Origin: Blastomyces gilchristii SLH14081
Lineage: Eukaryota; Ascomycota; Eurotiomycetes; Onygenales; Ajellomycetaceae
Direction: 5' to 3'
DNA: 64,000 bases
Assembly: GCF_000003855.2 (NCBI RefSeq)
Contig: NW_003101682.1
Location: 1,055,178 to 1,119,177 of the forward strand
Numbering within the stretch: position 1 is the first letter of the stretch; each line of letters opens with the position of its first letter. This document shows positions 50,674 to 61,259 of this stretch, one piece after another. The notes under the pieces were generated by a model. That model was given only the letters and a program-made list of their open reading frames with translations, had not been told where the DNA came from and ran no database searches. The position numbers were made by a program, and so were the translations under genes.

Positions 50674-53600
50674 TTACTTCTTCTGTTACATAGTCAGAGA
50701 AATCAGCTTCAATAACTGTCTCATGATCAGAGTTAAATGTTATTAGTAGAGAGATATTGATGAATATCTTCTTTATCTGTGTGAATGCAGCTTCAGTGTC
50801 TGCTGATCACTGAAATACTGAGTTCTTCTTGATAAGTTCTGTAAGTGATCTTGTGATATCTGAGAAGTTTTATATGAATTGCTGATAGAAGTTAGTAAAT
50901 CTGATGAAGTTTTATACATCTTTCACAGTACATGAAGCTTCTCATTCAAGAATGATGAAGACTTTCTCAGAATTCATTCAAATTCTTCTGCCAGCTTCTA
51001 TAATAAAACCCAGATATTTGATACTCTTAACTTTAAAATCACACTTGTTAATATCTATTAATAGTTCTGCTTCTTGTAGTTATTGTAATATCTTCTGTAC
51101 ATGTTCTTGATATTCTGTTCTGAACTTATCAGTGAAGATGAAGATGTCATTAAGATATACAGATATGAATTTATTAAGGAAATCTTGAAGTGCTCAGTTG
51201 ATATACTTCTCAAATGTACTGAAGATGTTAACCAGTCTGAAGAGAGTAACTATTTATTTGAAGAGATTATATCATGTTCAGAATGCTGTAAGTCACTTAT
51301 CTTCTTCAGTGATGTGAATCTTATGAAACACAGTGATGATATCTAGTTTTATAAATTATTAAACTTATTCAATATGAGTTAAGATTTCATTGATGAGAGA
51401 TAACAGATAGCAGTCTTCTCTTGTTATTCTGTTCAGTTCTTAATAGTTCACACAGAATCAGAGTCTCTTATCTGATTTCTTTGCAAAGAGAATAGAGGCT
51501 GCAGTGAAAGAATTACTAATATGTATGAATTCTTTATTTAATAGATCATTGAGTGTCTTTCAAAGAAGAAGGAGTTCATCTCAAGATATGTTGTAAAGAG
51601 AGTCTCATGACAGTTCAGAGTTCTTATCATTCTTCTTCTCTAACTTGATACTGTGATTCACTTCAGAATCTTGTAAGAGAAGTATATTCACAATATTATC
51701 TTATTGAAAGATATCTAGATATTCATGATATTATTAAGAGAGTTTTGTATAAGAATCTGTTATTATAACACAGAATAACTTTTCTAGAGCCTTTTTAATA
51801 TTGATCAGACTGATGAAATAGATTGTTATATAATTCTGCTATCAGTGACTTCTTTTTCAGAGTATTTTATACATATTGACAGAGATCTGTGTCAGATTCA
51901 TGATCTTGTGAATATTATCTTTGTGAATTCTATTATTATTAGGGAATATCAAGCTTTTGTTTTAAGTATTCAATAAGATGCCTTGTTTAGATAGTCAGAC
52001 AAGTTCTAATATAAGATTATAATCAAGATTATCAACTTTATATACATAAGTATCTTCATATTAATGTTCTTTCACATCTATGATCAACTTCATCATGTAA
52101 TGAATATAAATGTTTTTTGAATCATTAAATTCTGTGAGAAGTCAGAGTTTTAATAAGAGAATACACTGAAGATTATAATATCTTATAACTGAAGATTTTA
52201 TCATTGCATAGTAGCATAGACTGCTGTCTATCATGACTTTCATATTATACATGTTATCAATCACAGTAGATACAAGAATCACATAATTCACATTCATTGT
52301 CATTTTCTCTTTGAATCATTGTTGTTCAATCTCTTCAAGCTTCTGTTTACAAATTTGAATAGAAGCTAATCTTTTTCCTGTTTTATCAGAGTATTCTCAT
52401 AGTTATCTTCTGAATCTTTCTTCACTGCAATGTGATTGGCATGAACAGGCACTGATTCATTCTTTAAGCAAGGAGATATGTAGGCTGATTGACAGTTGAA
52501 AGCAATATGTTCTGATCAGTTACAGTTGATACACACTTCATATTGACATCAATCAGTTACTTCTTCAGAAGTGATTCCAGGGACTTGAAAGTCTATTTGA
52601 ACAGTGAAAACTCTTGCTTATACATAGACATTTGAATCTATTCAGTTCATAACATCTGTATCATTACTGTTCTTCAGTGTGAGTGTATGAGTCACTGAGA
52701 TGTAATGTCTTCTGCCACTGTTCTGTATACTCTGAAGCTTGATAAGACAGTCATTCAATGTCTGAAGCTGTGTGTAGAAGTCTTTATAAGTCTAGTCTTT
52801 GTCTACATCTACAAGAGTCTGTAAGAGTTCAAAAGTCAATATCTTCTTGAGCATGCTAATTTTCATTCAATTCTCTCAAGATTAATCACCTGCTTCTAGA
52901 ATCTTGATGTTGAAGTCAGGAATAAATATTATAAGAGAAGTGTTCCTCTGTCAGATACTCTGTAATCAATCTAATACTTTTCATTGCATAGCAGTGTCTT
53001 AGAACAGAACATCAAGATATTTGATAATATTATCAGATGTTCATAACACTGATTCATATGCTTTTATTCATGAATGAAACTTCTGTTTCATGTGATTCTT
53101 CAATCATTCATTGATATATCAATCTTGATTAATTAATAAATCAATGACATCTTCATCTACACTCAGTTTCATGAGCATTTTCATTCTTCATGATGAGTAG
53201 AGAGTGAGATTGAAAGTATTGAAATATGCAGAAGTGTCTAAGTATTCTTTCAGTGCTTTTATATTCAATTCTGTAGATATTGAAATTGCATGAGTTTCTT
53301 ATTGTGATAATTATTGAATCTCTTCATATTAACATTGTTAAGTTGCATATATATCAGCTATTTATTATTATTGTAATTTCAACATTGCTCAGAGTTACTG
53401 TGATATTATATCTATACTTGCATTTGAGAGTTCTATATTATTGTTAGACATAGTTATATCAATTATTAAATGTGTGATATCTGTGAAATCTGAAGAAGTG
53501 TAATTGTATTCTCATACATCTGAGTGTCAGAACTCTTAAGTCTTTCACTGATATTCTCTTGTAAGATCTTACTTTCTTTATAAGATCTTATTACACGGTC

Positions 53601-53776
53601 AGAGTGACTGGTGAGCAAGCTTCTATCTGAGAACTTAGTATCTGCTTTAACTGATTATTTCTCTTTTCTTATGTGTTGTTACATATTTGAATATCTCTTG
53701 ATAAATAATCATTTCTAATGAGAAGATAATACATGAATAATTATTTTTAATAAGAAGATAATAAACATTTTTCTAG
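50674..53776 (-). pseudogene. Upstream half of element C (RNase H, RT, protease, gag)
   Basis: Minus strand, continuing the element C sequence cut at 44,986. RT near 51,170-51,120 reads ISVYLNDIFIFTDKF, with Asp to Asn in the YLDD box. RNase H lies next to 50,680-50,800. Protease is near 51,950-52,290 and a zinc-knuckle region near 52,500. Gag and leader extend to the LTR at 53,777. It aligns with K 47,250-50,359 throughout. The plus-strand frames at 50,904 and 51,101 are shadows. Confidence 0.87.
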
Positions 53777-54140
53777 TACAAGAGGCCTACACTGAATAGA
53801 TTGATATGATATTAATAGATCTTATATAATAAAGAGAAAAACATTAGAGAAGAAAAGAAAGAGAAAGTGAGAAAATTAGCAATCAGAGTGAATATTTATA
53901 TGTGTATATAATAATGTACACAGTGAGACTTCAGAGTGAAAGAATCTATATACATCTGTAACAGCTGAGAATTAATGATTGAGAATGACTAAGAATCAGA
54001 GTGTACATGTTTGTGACGGCTGAGAATCAGTGATTGAGAATGACTGAGAATTGAAGTGTACATGTTCAAGAATGAAGCAGTTGAAATCTGTGAAGAGTAA
54101 TAGAATAGTCTATATAATTGATCAGGCGCAGCCTGCTACA
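53777..54140 (-). repeat. 5' LTR of element C (364 bp)
   Basis: TACAAGAGGCCTACACTG ... GCAGCCTGCTACA, co-linear with 41,772-42,135 including the 55-bp internal tandem duplication. Confidence 0.92.
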
Positions 54141-54217
54141 TCTTCTTTAACATTTTTTATTTTATTATATAAGATCTATAAATATTATACTGATCTATTC
54201 AGCGTAGACTTCTTATA
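54141..54217 (+). repeat. 3' LTR of element B, second part
   Basis: After the repeated TCTTC it continues the LTR cut at 41,771 and ends GTAGACTTCTTATA, the mutated form of GTAGGCCTCTTACA. The joined LTR is about 295 bp. Confidence 0.88.
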
Positions 54218-54232
54218 TATACATATATAAGA

Positions 54233-54365
54233 TAAATCTTCAGAGTGAAAGAATAGAAACTCTGTAAGTTTCTTAACTAAGAATCAGTGACTGAGAATTA
54301 AAGCTTTCAGCAGAAATCTATAAAGTGTAATGAAATAATCTATTAATTATACACAGCTTATTATA
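54233..54365 (-). repeat. Partial family-1 LTR in inverted orientation
   Basis: Matches the reverse complement of the B LTR body (AATCTTCAGAGTGAAAGAAT; ATTAAAGCTTTCAGC) and ends CAGCTTATTATA. It lies head-to-head with the B LTR end. It is heavily mutated. Confidence 0.75.
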
Positions 54366-54597
54366 TACTTTTTTTATATATTTTCTATAATATTTACATT
54401 CTTATACTCTTCTCTATATTCATTTTATTAAATACTGTGTAATATAATCTTATATAAATATTATATACACTTCTTTAAATTTAGATAAGATTGAATAACT
54501 GACTCTGTAATCTATACAGCTCTGATTAATCTGATAATAGTAATAAAAATAATACAGAGTGAAAGAGAGTGATAAGAGTAATAAAGATAGTTATAGT
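54366..54597. other. AT-rich decayed stretch grading into the minisatellite
   Basis: No gene. From about 54,540 the sequence (GAGTGAAAGAGAGTGATAAG) resembles the minisatellite right of the MITE, so the MITE at 54,598 appears to have landed inside that repeat. Confidence 0.6.
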
Positions 54598-55106
54598 TGA
54601 ATTAATTATATAACTATATCTAAGATCAGAACTAGAATATTTAATAGTTTTATTAAATAATTTAATTAATCTTATTACATAGTATTAAGAATAAATAGTA
54701 GTTTTATACTATTTTAGTAAGATTTACTATCTACTCTTATTATATTTTTAAAATAAGACTATAATTTTCACTTCTTAATTTAAATTCATTTTATTACTTT
54801 AAATGACTTTAAATCTTATTTAAGTATTATTAAATATTATTACTTTTTAAAAAATTAAAAATAGTTTAAAAAAAACTTTAAAATCTTTAAAAATAGTAAC
54901 TTTATGTCAAGAATAAGACTAAATGAAATTAAATGAGATCACTTTCTTAATTTTTTTTTAAGTTATAGTCTCATTTTAAGATCTGATTAATAGTCACTTT
55001 GCATGTTTTTTTGATGATTAGTCCCAGTGAGATTCACATCAAGAAATGTATGAGACCAGATCAAATGAGATTAAACGTGAAATTCATGATCTCACCGGCC
55101 AGTCTA
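54598..55106 (+). mobile_element. Heavily decayed hAT MITE related to the 42,792 copy
   Basis: The right end (TCTCACCGGCCAGTCTA) and about 100 bases inside it match the right end of the hAT element. The interior aligns with the reverse complement of the 42,792 MITE with almost every C/G changed to T/A. The left end is recognisable only by alignment (TGAATTAATTATATAACT against TAGACTGATCATGTGACC). Candidate duplication: GTTATAGT (54,590-54,597) and GTCGGGGT (55,107-55,114), equal apart from C/G-to-T/A changes and one transversion. Confidence 0.75.
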
Positions 55107-55434
55107 GTCGGGGTGATAAGAGAGAGGTAGAGAGATAGAGATAGAGAGTAAAAGTGATAGAGAGAGCTGCAGAGCAGTAGAGACAGTGATGGTGATAAAG
55201 AGAGTAGAGAGTGAAAGAGGTGATAGAGAGAGTAAGAGAGAGTAGAGAGAACTGCGGGGCGGTAGAGGTGATGATGATAATAGAGAGAGTAGAAGTGAAA
55301 GGGGTGAAAGAGTGATAAGAGAGGTAGAGATAGAGAGTGAAAGTGAAAGAGAGAGCTGCGGGGCGGTAGAGGCGGTAGAGGTGGTAGAGGCGGTAGGTAG
55401 AGGCGGTAGAGGCGGTGGTGGTGATAAAGAAAGT
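55107..55434. repeat. GA/GGTAGAGG-rich minisatellite, left part
   Basis: Units of AGAGAGCTGCGGGGCGGTAG with GTAGAGG and GTGAAAG spacers. The CTGCGGGGCGGTAG-type core recurs near 55,170, 55,250 and 55,355 (about 75-105 bases apart). All strand-specific open frames (minus 55,084-55,524) are Ser/Leu/Pro repeats from this tract, not genes. It continues at 57,413 beyond the pogo element. Confidence 0.88.
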
Positions 55435-55435
55435 A

Positions 55436-57410
55436 ACCGTGCCATGCTTACTCACTCTCTGTAGTGAGTGCGCCACAGTGTATGAAAAACCACACTGTAA
55501 AGAAAATATTTTCAATATCTTCATTCTTCATCTTCAAATAATTATTATTAATTATAATCATGTCTAAATCTTCTAATTACACTGAGAAGCAGTTGCAAAG
55601 AGCTGTTAATATGTATAAAAGTAATTCAAAATTAAAAATCATATCTCTGTTATAAGAATTCAAAGTCTTATATATTATCTTATATAAGAGAATCAATGAG
55701 AAGAAATTAAGAACTATGAGAATTTCACTGAATCAAGTATTGAATAACAGTCAGAAAGAGATAATTAAGATATAAATTAATTAGCTGAATATTAATTTTT
55801 ACTCACTTATTATCAAGTATATCAAAGCTGCTGTGAACTGCATGTTGAGACAGTATTATACAGATTCAGAGACTGCATCTCTCACAGTAAGTAAGATATA
55901 AATATATTAATTTATCAAACACCTGTCAGATTACAAACAAGTCAAGTAAAAACTCATGAATTTAAAATAAGTGTCTTATGAGAATATAAGCTTCATTATC
56001 AACTGATTTAATTAATATAAAGCTGTTTTTAATTAATATTAATTTTTTTACTGTGATATCTACAACTTTGATAAGATTGAATTTCAAGAAGAAGAAGAAC
56101 ATGAATAGTGAGTTATAACTGTCTTTAAAGATATAAATTCTATTATATAGTTATCATACTTCTGTGAGTTAATAACAGTGATAAAGTATATCAGTACAGA
56201 TGACACAGTATTGAATTCATTGATTATAATGAAATTGAAGATTTATTTAGAGAATTGATATACATACTTTAACTTATCTGATAACTATGTTATCACTGTA
56301 TTCAAGTCTGGCTTTACAAATGATGAGATTGAATTTGAATGAATTAAGCAGTTCAATAAGATGATAAAAAAGTGTTAAATAAGCAGTTATTAACTGCTAT
56401 TAATGAATAATTATAATTCTTATCTTATAGAAGAATTCATTCAATACTGCAATCTTCATAAGATTATTCTATTCAGATTCTTATCTTATATAAGTTATAT
56501 TCTATAATCTCTTGATAATGTATCTTTTCAGCAGTATAAGCATTATTATATAAAGATAGTTAATAAGACTGTCTGCTATGAATATAAGCAGTATAATAAT
56601 AGATAATTTCTTACTAATCTGAAGAGCATCTGACTACAAGTATTCAAATCTAATACTGTGAGAGCTGGCTTTACTAACTGTGAAATGTATTCAGTTAATT
56701 ACAATATAATTCTCAATTAATTGAGATCTCTTATTATTGATGATGTCTCAGATCTCAACATATACAATGATAATGATAATATATATAATCACTTTACTTC
56801 ATTATCTGCAGATTAACTATTAACTATCTTCTTATAATTAATCTCTTCAGAGACAGTTACAAAACTACATCACTAAATTAATACAGCAGTCAAGATCTTA
56901 GAAGATATGAAGAATACTCTTACACCTGATTTAATAAGACAGTTAAACAAGATCTTTAAGAGTAGTATGATTCAGGCAGAATTGAACATGCACTGTGAGA
57001 ATGAACTTGCAGATTATTATTGAGTAAATAGATATCAGATTATTAAATCCTCTCACAGACAGATGCAAGTAGATGAAGTTCTCACTATTAAGAATGCTAA
57101 TCATAAGATCATGATCTGTAAAGTAGATGAGATGAAAAAGATGTTCAATAAGACTCTTTAATTAATTGGAATCAAATCTACAAAATCTACAGTCACTCAA
57201 TCACAATAAGATAATTCTATAGAATCTTAACTTACAGTGGATTCTACACCTTCTAATGAGTATATAGATAATCTTTATATTATAGATAGATGTGATGATG
57301 ATTATTAATTAATTTTTGAAGATTACTATATTCAAAATATTTTCTTTACAGTGTGGTTTTCTGTACGCTGTGGCGCACTCACTACAGAGAGTGAGTAAGC
57401 ATGGCACGGT
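55436..57410 (+). mobile_element. Fot1/pogo-type (Tc1-mariner superfamily) DNA transposon, 1,975 bp
   Basis: Inverted ends of about 75 bp start ACCGTGCCATGCTTACTCAC and end with the complement (...GCATGGCACGGT). Both are flanked by TA (55,434-55,435 and 57,411-57,412), the target of this superfamily. The ends keep CG pairs while the interior is AT-rich. It is inserted within the minisatellite. One transposase remnant is on the plus strand. Confidence 0.93.
55560..57306 (+). pseudogene. Fot1/pogo transposase, RIP-decayed
   Basis: Starts at an ATG at 55,560 (MSKSSNYTEKQLQRAVNMYK), a psq-type helix-turn-helix start that fits this family. Near 56,060 is YNFDKIEFQ, the first acidic residue of the DDE triad in the usual YNFDE-G-FQ block with Glu/Gly changed. 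Near 56,430-56,700 a tract reads FIQYCNLHKIILFRFLSYIS and VSFQQYKHYYIKIV, then RAGFTNCEMYSVN, as in the C-terminal catalytic half. It ends near 57,306. Stops break it repeatedly. Confidence 0.88.
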
Positions 57411-57412
57411 TA

Positions 57413-57575
57413 GAGGGTGAAAGGGTGGTAGGGGTGGTAAGGGGGAGTAGAGGGACTGCGGGGCGGTAGAGGTGGTGGTGGTGGTAGAGGGGGTAGGGGG
57501 TGGGTGGAAGCAGTGGTAAGGGGGGTAGAGGTAGAGAGTGGAAGTGATAGAGGGCTGCGCAAGCAGCAAAGCGAG
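57413..57575. repeat. GGTAG/GGTGG-rich minisatellite, right part
   Basis: Continuation of 55,107-55,434 after the pogo insertion. CTGCGGGGCGGTAGAGG recurs near 57,456. It is less mutated than the left part (G runs are intact). It ends near AGAGGGCTGCGCAAGCAG. Confidence 0.88.
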
Positions 57576-59400
57576 CGTAAGCGAGCGTTTGATGCTTGTA
57601 TAGCATTATTACTCTGTCTGTATATTAAGTTACTCATACTAACCTGAAAACATCAAGACAGGCTACATGCTGAATGTTAGCCATGTGTTTTTCGCTGCAA
57701 GCACAGATCATCTTTCCTCAACAAAACGTGGTATTTCCCCCAACAGAAAAATATGAACCATTGTGAGTTTGCACAATGCATGAACGCCACCTTAAGGTTC
57801 TGGAGTAGGCCTGCGGGCGGGGATAAGAAAACAAACATCCGTGGAGATTCCAACAATAATAAATAAATATTAAATATCCCCAGAAGAAGGGACTGAGGAT
57901 TTTGCATGTTTTCACACTCAGCAGCATGTGATAAATAATACTGTGCTTTTGCTGCTGAAGTTAGTTGCATGAACATTGATGAGAAAACTACGAAATTGTG
58001 AATAAGTCATGTCCTCATGATAGGAAATTGATTCAGAATTTCACATGCTATTATTCTTCTGATCCTGCAGGCAACTCATTTAAGAGAAGAGAGGTTCTGC
58101 TTGAGTCTGTGATAATAATCATGAGCTTTTTTGTTATCCCTGACAATAATAATGCAGCTATTTTCCGCCAATCAGCAGCTTCTGATTTCCCTCCCTCCCT
58201 TTGCGCCTGCAGAAACCATCCGTACGGGGTTACATCTGTACTCCGTATTTCCTTGTAATTGGTATTTCGGTACCTGAAGCTTTTGTGTGACCAATCACAC
58301 AACCAATCACACAACAGCGCTACGAGCTGTTCTTGGCAGGTTCTTGTCAATTTAGTTTATTTTCAACAGAACCAATTCTGAGTTTTATTTCTATTCTTTT
58401 TTTTTTCTTTCCAGGTTGAATAAAGTTGTAATTGGCCGTTGCAAAAGGCGGTGAGGACCAGAAGAAACTAACCCTTAGACTAATCCTGGCGAACATGTTT
58501 CCGGAAGATCCTATATCTCCCCATATGATGTGTATGCACGACATCGGCGCTATGACACTCACGCTGGACAGCTTTCATACTTTCTCGAGTTCCAAGGCAA
58601 ATAGAAGAAAATACAACGGTAGTACTCATGTATGGCTCGAGCACACGCCAACCGATATTAACTATCATCCATGATTTCTTATGAGCCCTCTTGTCAATGT
58701 CTGTCTGGCTGTAATTTGCAGCTGTCTGCTAATGCGCAAATGATACGGCGCAGTCTGATATGAGGGACAGACACATATCTGTAAATCAACTCAGTTAGCC
58801 GTCACCGTGTCACAGTTTCTCGGCTGTAACTTACCAGTCCCGCTCTTCCGCCGCTGTGGGGTTACGAGTTTTGGGGCGGGGAGACTTGATGATCATCCTC
58901 ATCAACAGCAAGTCAGCCAGCCAGAGCCAATAATGCATGTATGAGTTCCTGTTCTACGACAGGCAAAAAAGACGTGAGAAAGCGAGTAACCCCTGTTGAA
59001 CTGAAAGGGGCAACCGCAAATGCAAATGCAAAGGCATAAGGCAAAATATCAATAAGAAACACCCAGAGAAAGTTCGTTGCTTGCGCGGACAACATTCGTT
59101 CAACAATGAAATGAACTTTGCTCCTGGGGCGTATCGTAAAAACGAATTAGATACGATACCCGCCCTCATGTGCTTAAGCGGAGAAACAACGACAACCTTT
59201 GCCCAGGGCTGGGCCACGCGGAGGCGGGCAAAGAAACCCGCGCGCTTTGGCATGGGTTGGGTTGTTGGGATAGTTTATTATTATGGATGGATGTATGTAC
59301 GCTGTAGATATCATACGACTCCCGCTGGACCGGACCGTGCGCTCCACCAACAGCTAGAACTTGTCATAAGGTTGGGAATTTGAAAGCTAGGGTTAATGAT
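57576..59400. other. Unique intergenic DNA of normal composition; no gene recognised
   Basis: Composition changes at about 57,640 from repeat decay to ordinary fungal DNA. Several frames of 60-100 codons exist on both strands (for example 58,051-58,350 minus, 59,081-59,383 plus), but they overlap each other and resemble no family I know. It could hold untranslated or regulatory sequence, or a small non-coding transcript. Confidence 0.5.
58291..58314. promoter_or_regulatory. Two tandem CCAATCACACAA units
   Basis: A perfect 12-bp direct repeat, each unit starting with CCAAT, the core bound by the fungal HapB/C/E complex. There is no gene start nearby that I can identify, so the function is unproven. 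Confidence 0.45.
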
Positions 59401-60110
59401 TAGGATTTTAGAGATATAATACAGTGTCAGACATCAAGTTTGAAACCCCTTCATCTCTATGATAACAAGATATCACACTCAAGTAATTCACAAGTGGAGT
59501 AAGCCATCTTAATAGACATATTAACAACTTTTGAGTCAATCAAAAGTTTGTTACTCGCAGTTAAGAACAAATCAGAAATCAGATTAAAATTTTAATAATC
59601 AGAATAAAGAGAGATAAATAAACAATTTATAAACTGTATCTGAAGCGAAAGTATATAGTAAATATAGTAGCTATAAAAAACTATTAATAGAAATAGCTAA
59701 GAAAATATAAAAAAATTCTATTGATGATAGTACTTATATAATCTTTAGACTATAATATTTTATTAAGTGAAGACAGATATAGAGATAGAAAATAATATAT
59801 AAAATAATAATATAATATCTTTACTAGTGATAATGATTATAAAAAGCAGTTATATAGATCTTAATATTATACAGATTGTATAATCTTAGCAAGTAGTAAA
59901 CTTAATACTTCTCACTGTAGAATCTTCTCTTATAAGTCTCATCATTGCTTAAGTTGTCAGTTTATTATTTAATATATATGAATTGTAAAACATCTGCTGA
60001 TCAACTCAAGTTTCAGTCACTGTGCCGCGAATTAAATCTCAAATCTAGACTAAGAGATGTTGAACAAACTTATCTTATTTATTAAAATCTGCTCTCTATT
60101 TACTCTACCT
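59401..60110. other. Isolated AT-rich decayed patch
   Basis: A stop-ridden AT-rich stretch within otherwise normal DNA. Its texture (TATATAGTAAATATAG, few CG) is like the decayed elements, so it may be an old solo repeat. No ends or motifs were found. Confidence 0.4.
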
Positions 60111-60625
60111 CTGATCACGCTGATCAGAGAATGCAGAATCAGGCAGATCTGAGAGAGTACATCTGTAATGTACATGTACATGTGCGTGTACATCAATGTA
60201 GGATTTCACTGCTGACTGAGAGTCAGGTTTTGCCTCAAATATGAAGAGGTTTTTATCCCCGACTCGGCTGGTTAACTTGCTCAAATGAACACTCAGTCAG
60301 CACTTGTTTGAATGAATAACAGCTCAGGATAGAATGTGTTGCACCATCTATAATTCTTCTAAGCCTCATTAAAGCAGAGAAGCTAATATTAAATGACTAC
60401 ACTGTACATATACATAGTAAAAATTTGTGTGTAGTTATGTTATTATTTATTAGCTTGAGGAGGGTGGTGATAAGAAGTTAAGACAATGAAATCACATGTA
60501 TATCTGTATTTACGACAAGGGGGAGTAATATTACATGACCATACGGTATCAATACCCGCCTCTCCCAGCGAAAAGGAAAACGGCAAAAAAATTGCTGGGA
60601 CGGCGGCGAAAAAAAAAGGAAAAAA
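60111..60625. other. Intergenic sequence upstream of the desaturase; no gene
   Basis: Contains an inverted TGATCACGCTGATCA at about 60,113-60,127 and TGTACATGTACATG repeats near 60,170. The long minus frame at 60,478-61,038 covers low-complexity and promoter DNA and is not supported. Confidence 0.5.
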
Positions 60626-60656
60626 AAAAAATCAAAATCAAAATCAAAATCAAATA
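60626..60656. repeat. (AAAATC)n microsatellite
   Basis: Four to five copies of AAAATC next to an A-run. The reverse frame gives an alternating Asp/Phe run, an artefact. Confidence 0.85.
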
Positions 60657-60714
60657 ATATAAGAGAAGTAATTAATAGAAAAAGCATTGTCAAATTCGGA
60701 GGAACTAGTCTTGT

Positions 60715-61174
60715 CTTTTTTTCCCCCACTCTTTTATTCCTCTTCTTCTTCCTCCTCCTCCTTCTTTTTATCCTCCTCAATTCACTCTTTTTCATCCTCC
60801 CTCCTATACTACACGATCTCTCGCCCGCTTGTTGTACATGTACAGTGCAGGAATTCCCTTTGCCCGCTGCAGCTTTCTTTCCTTGCAGACCCTGTGATTG
60901 AGTGAGAAAGGAGAGACATTTAGCCAGCCCCCGTTCGAGTGGTGAGTCCCAAGTCATTATTATTACTGTCTTCGTCCCCGTGTTGGCTCCCTGTGCTTCT
61001 CTCTTCCCTCCAATTGCCTCCTCCCACTCCCACTCCAATCACACAAATCCGTTGACTGACCAATGGAGCAGAAGATTCCCCAACAAAACACGAAAAGCCC
61101 CAATTCCTCGCCATCTCCTTCCTACCTTTGATCCCGTGGACATCCATATAACCATATAAATATATATACACACA

Positions 61175-61208
<34 letters not shown>

Positions 61209-61259
61209 TCTTCTCCGCCCCATCAACACAAACCCGAAATCTCCTAAATCCCGCAAACC
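60715..61259 (+). promoter_or_regulatory. Promoter and 5' leader of the desaturase gene
   Basis: A long pyrimidine-rich tract (about 60,716-60,800), CCAAT boxes at 61,035-61,039 and 61,060-61,064 (about 200 bp before the ATG), and an AT-rich TATA-like run at about 61,144-61,185 ending in (GATA)n at 61,187-61,204. CT tracts and CCAAT boxes are usual in strongly expressed filamentous-fungal genes. The transcript start is not determined. Confidence 0.6.

Larger units (their letters stand above)
41772..54140 (-). mobile_element. Ty3/gypsy retrotransposon C, invaded by a MITE, a SINE and element K
   Basis: Two 364-bp LTRs (41,772-42,135 and 53,777-54,140) in minus orientation, with identical flanking TCTTC. 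The chromodomain end of pol is next to the left LTR and gag is next to the right LTR, so the element reads on the minus strand. Subtracting the three insertions and their duplications leaves about 5.8 kb, the size of K plus the longer LTRs. It lies inside the 3' LTR of element B. Confidence 0.93.

Noticed and set aside
55084..55524. 146- and 113-codon minus-strand Ser/Leu/Pro frames
   Set aside because: Produced by the GA-rich minisatellite, extending into the pogo terminal repeat.
59081..59383. 100-codon plus-strand frame in normal-composition DNA
   Set aside because: No recognisable domain or supporting intron structure, and it overlaps an equally long minus frame; retained only as unassigned intergenic DNA.
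60478..61038. 186-codon minus-strand frame upstream of the desaturase
   Set aside because: It covers A-runs, the AAAATC microsatellite and the CT-rich promoter; the composition is low complexity and it resembles no family.
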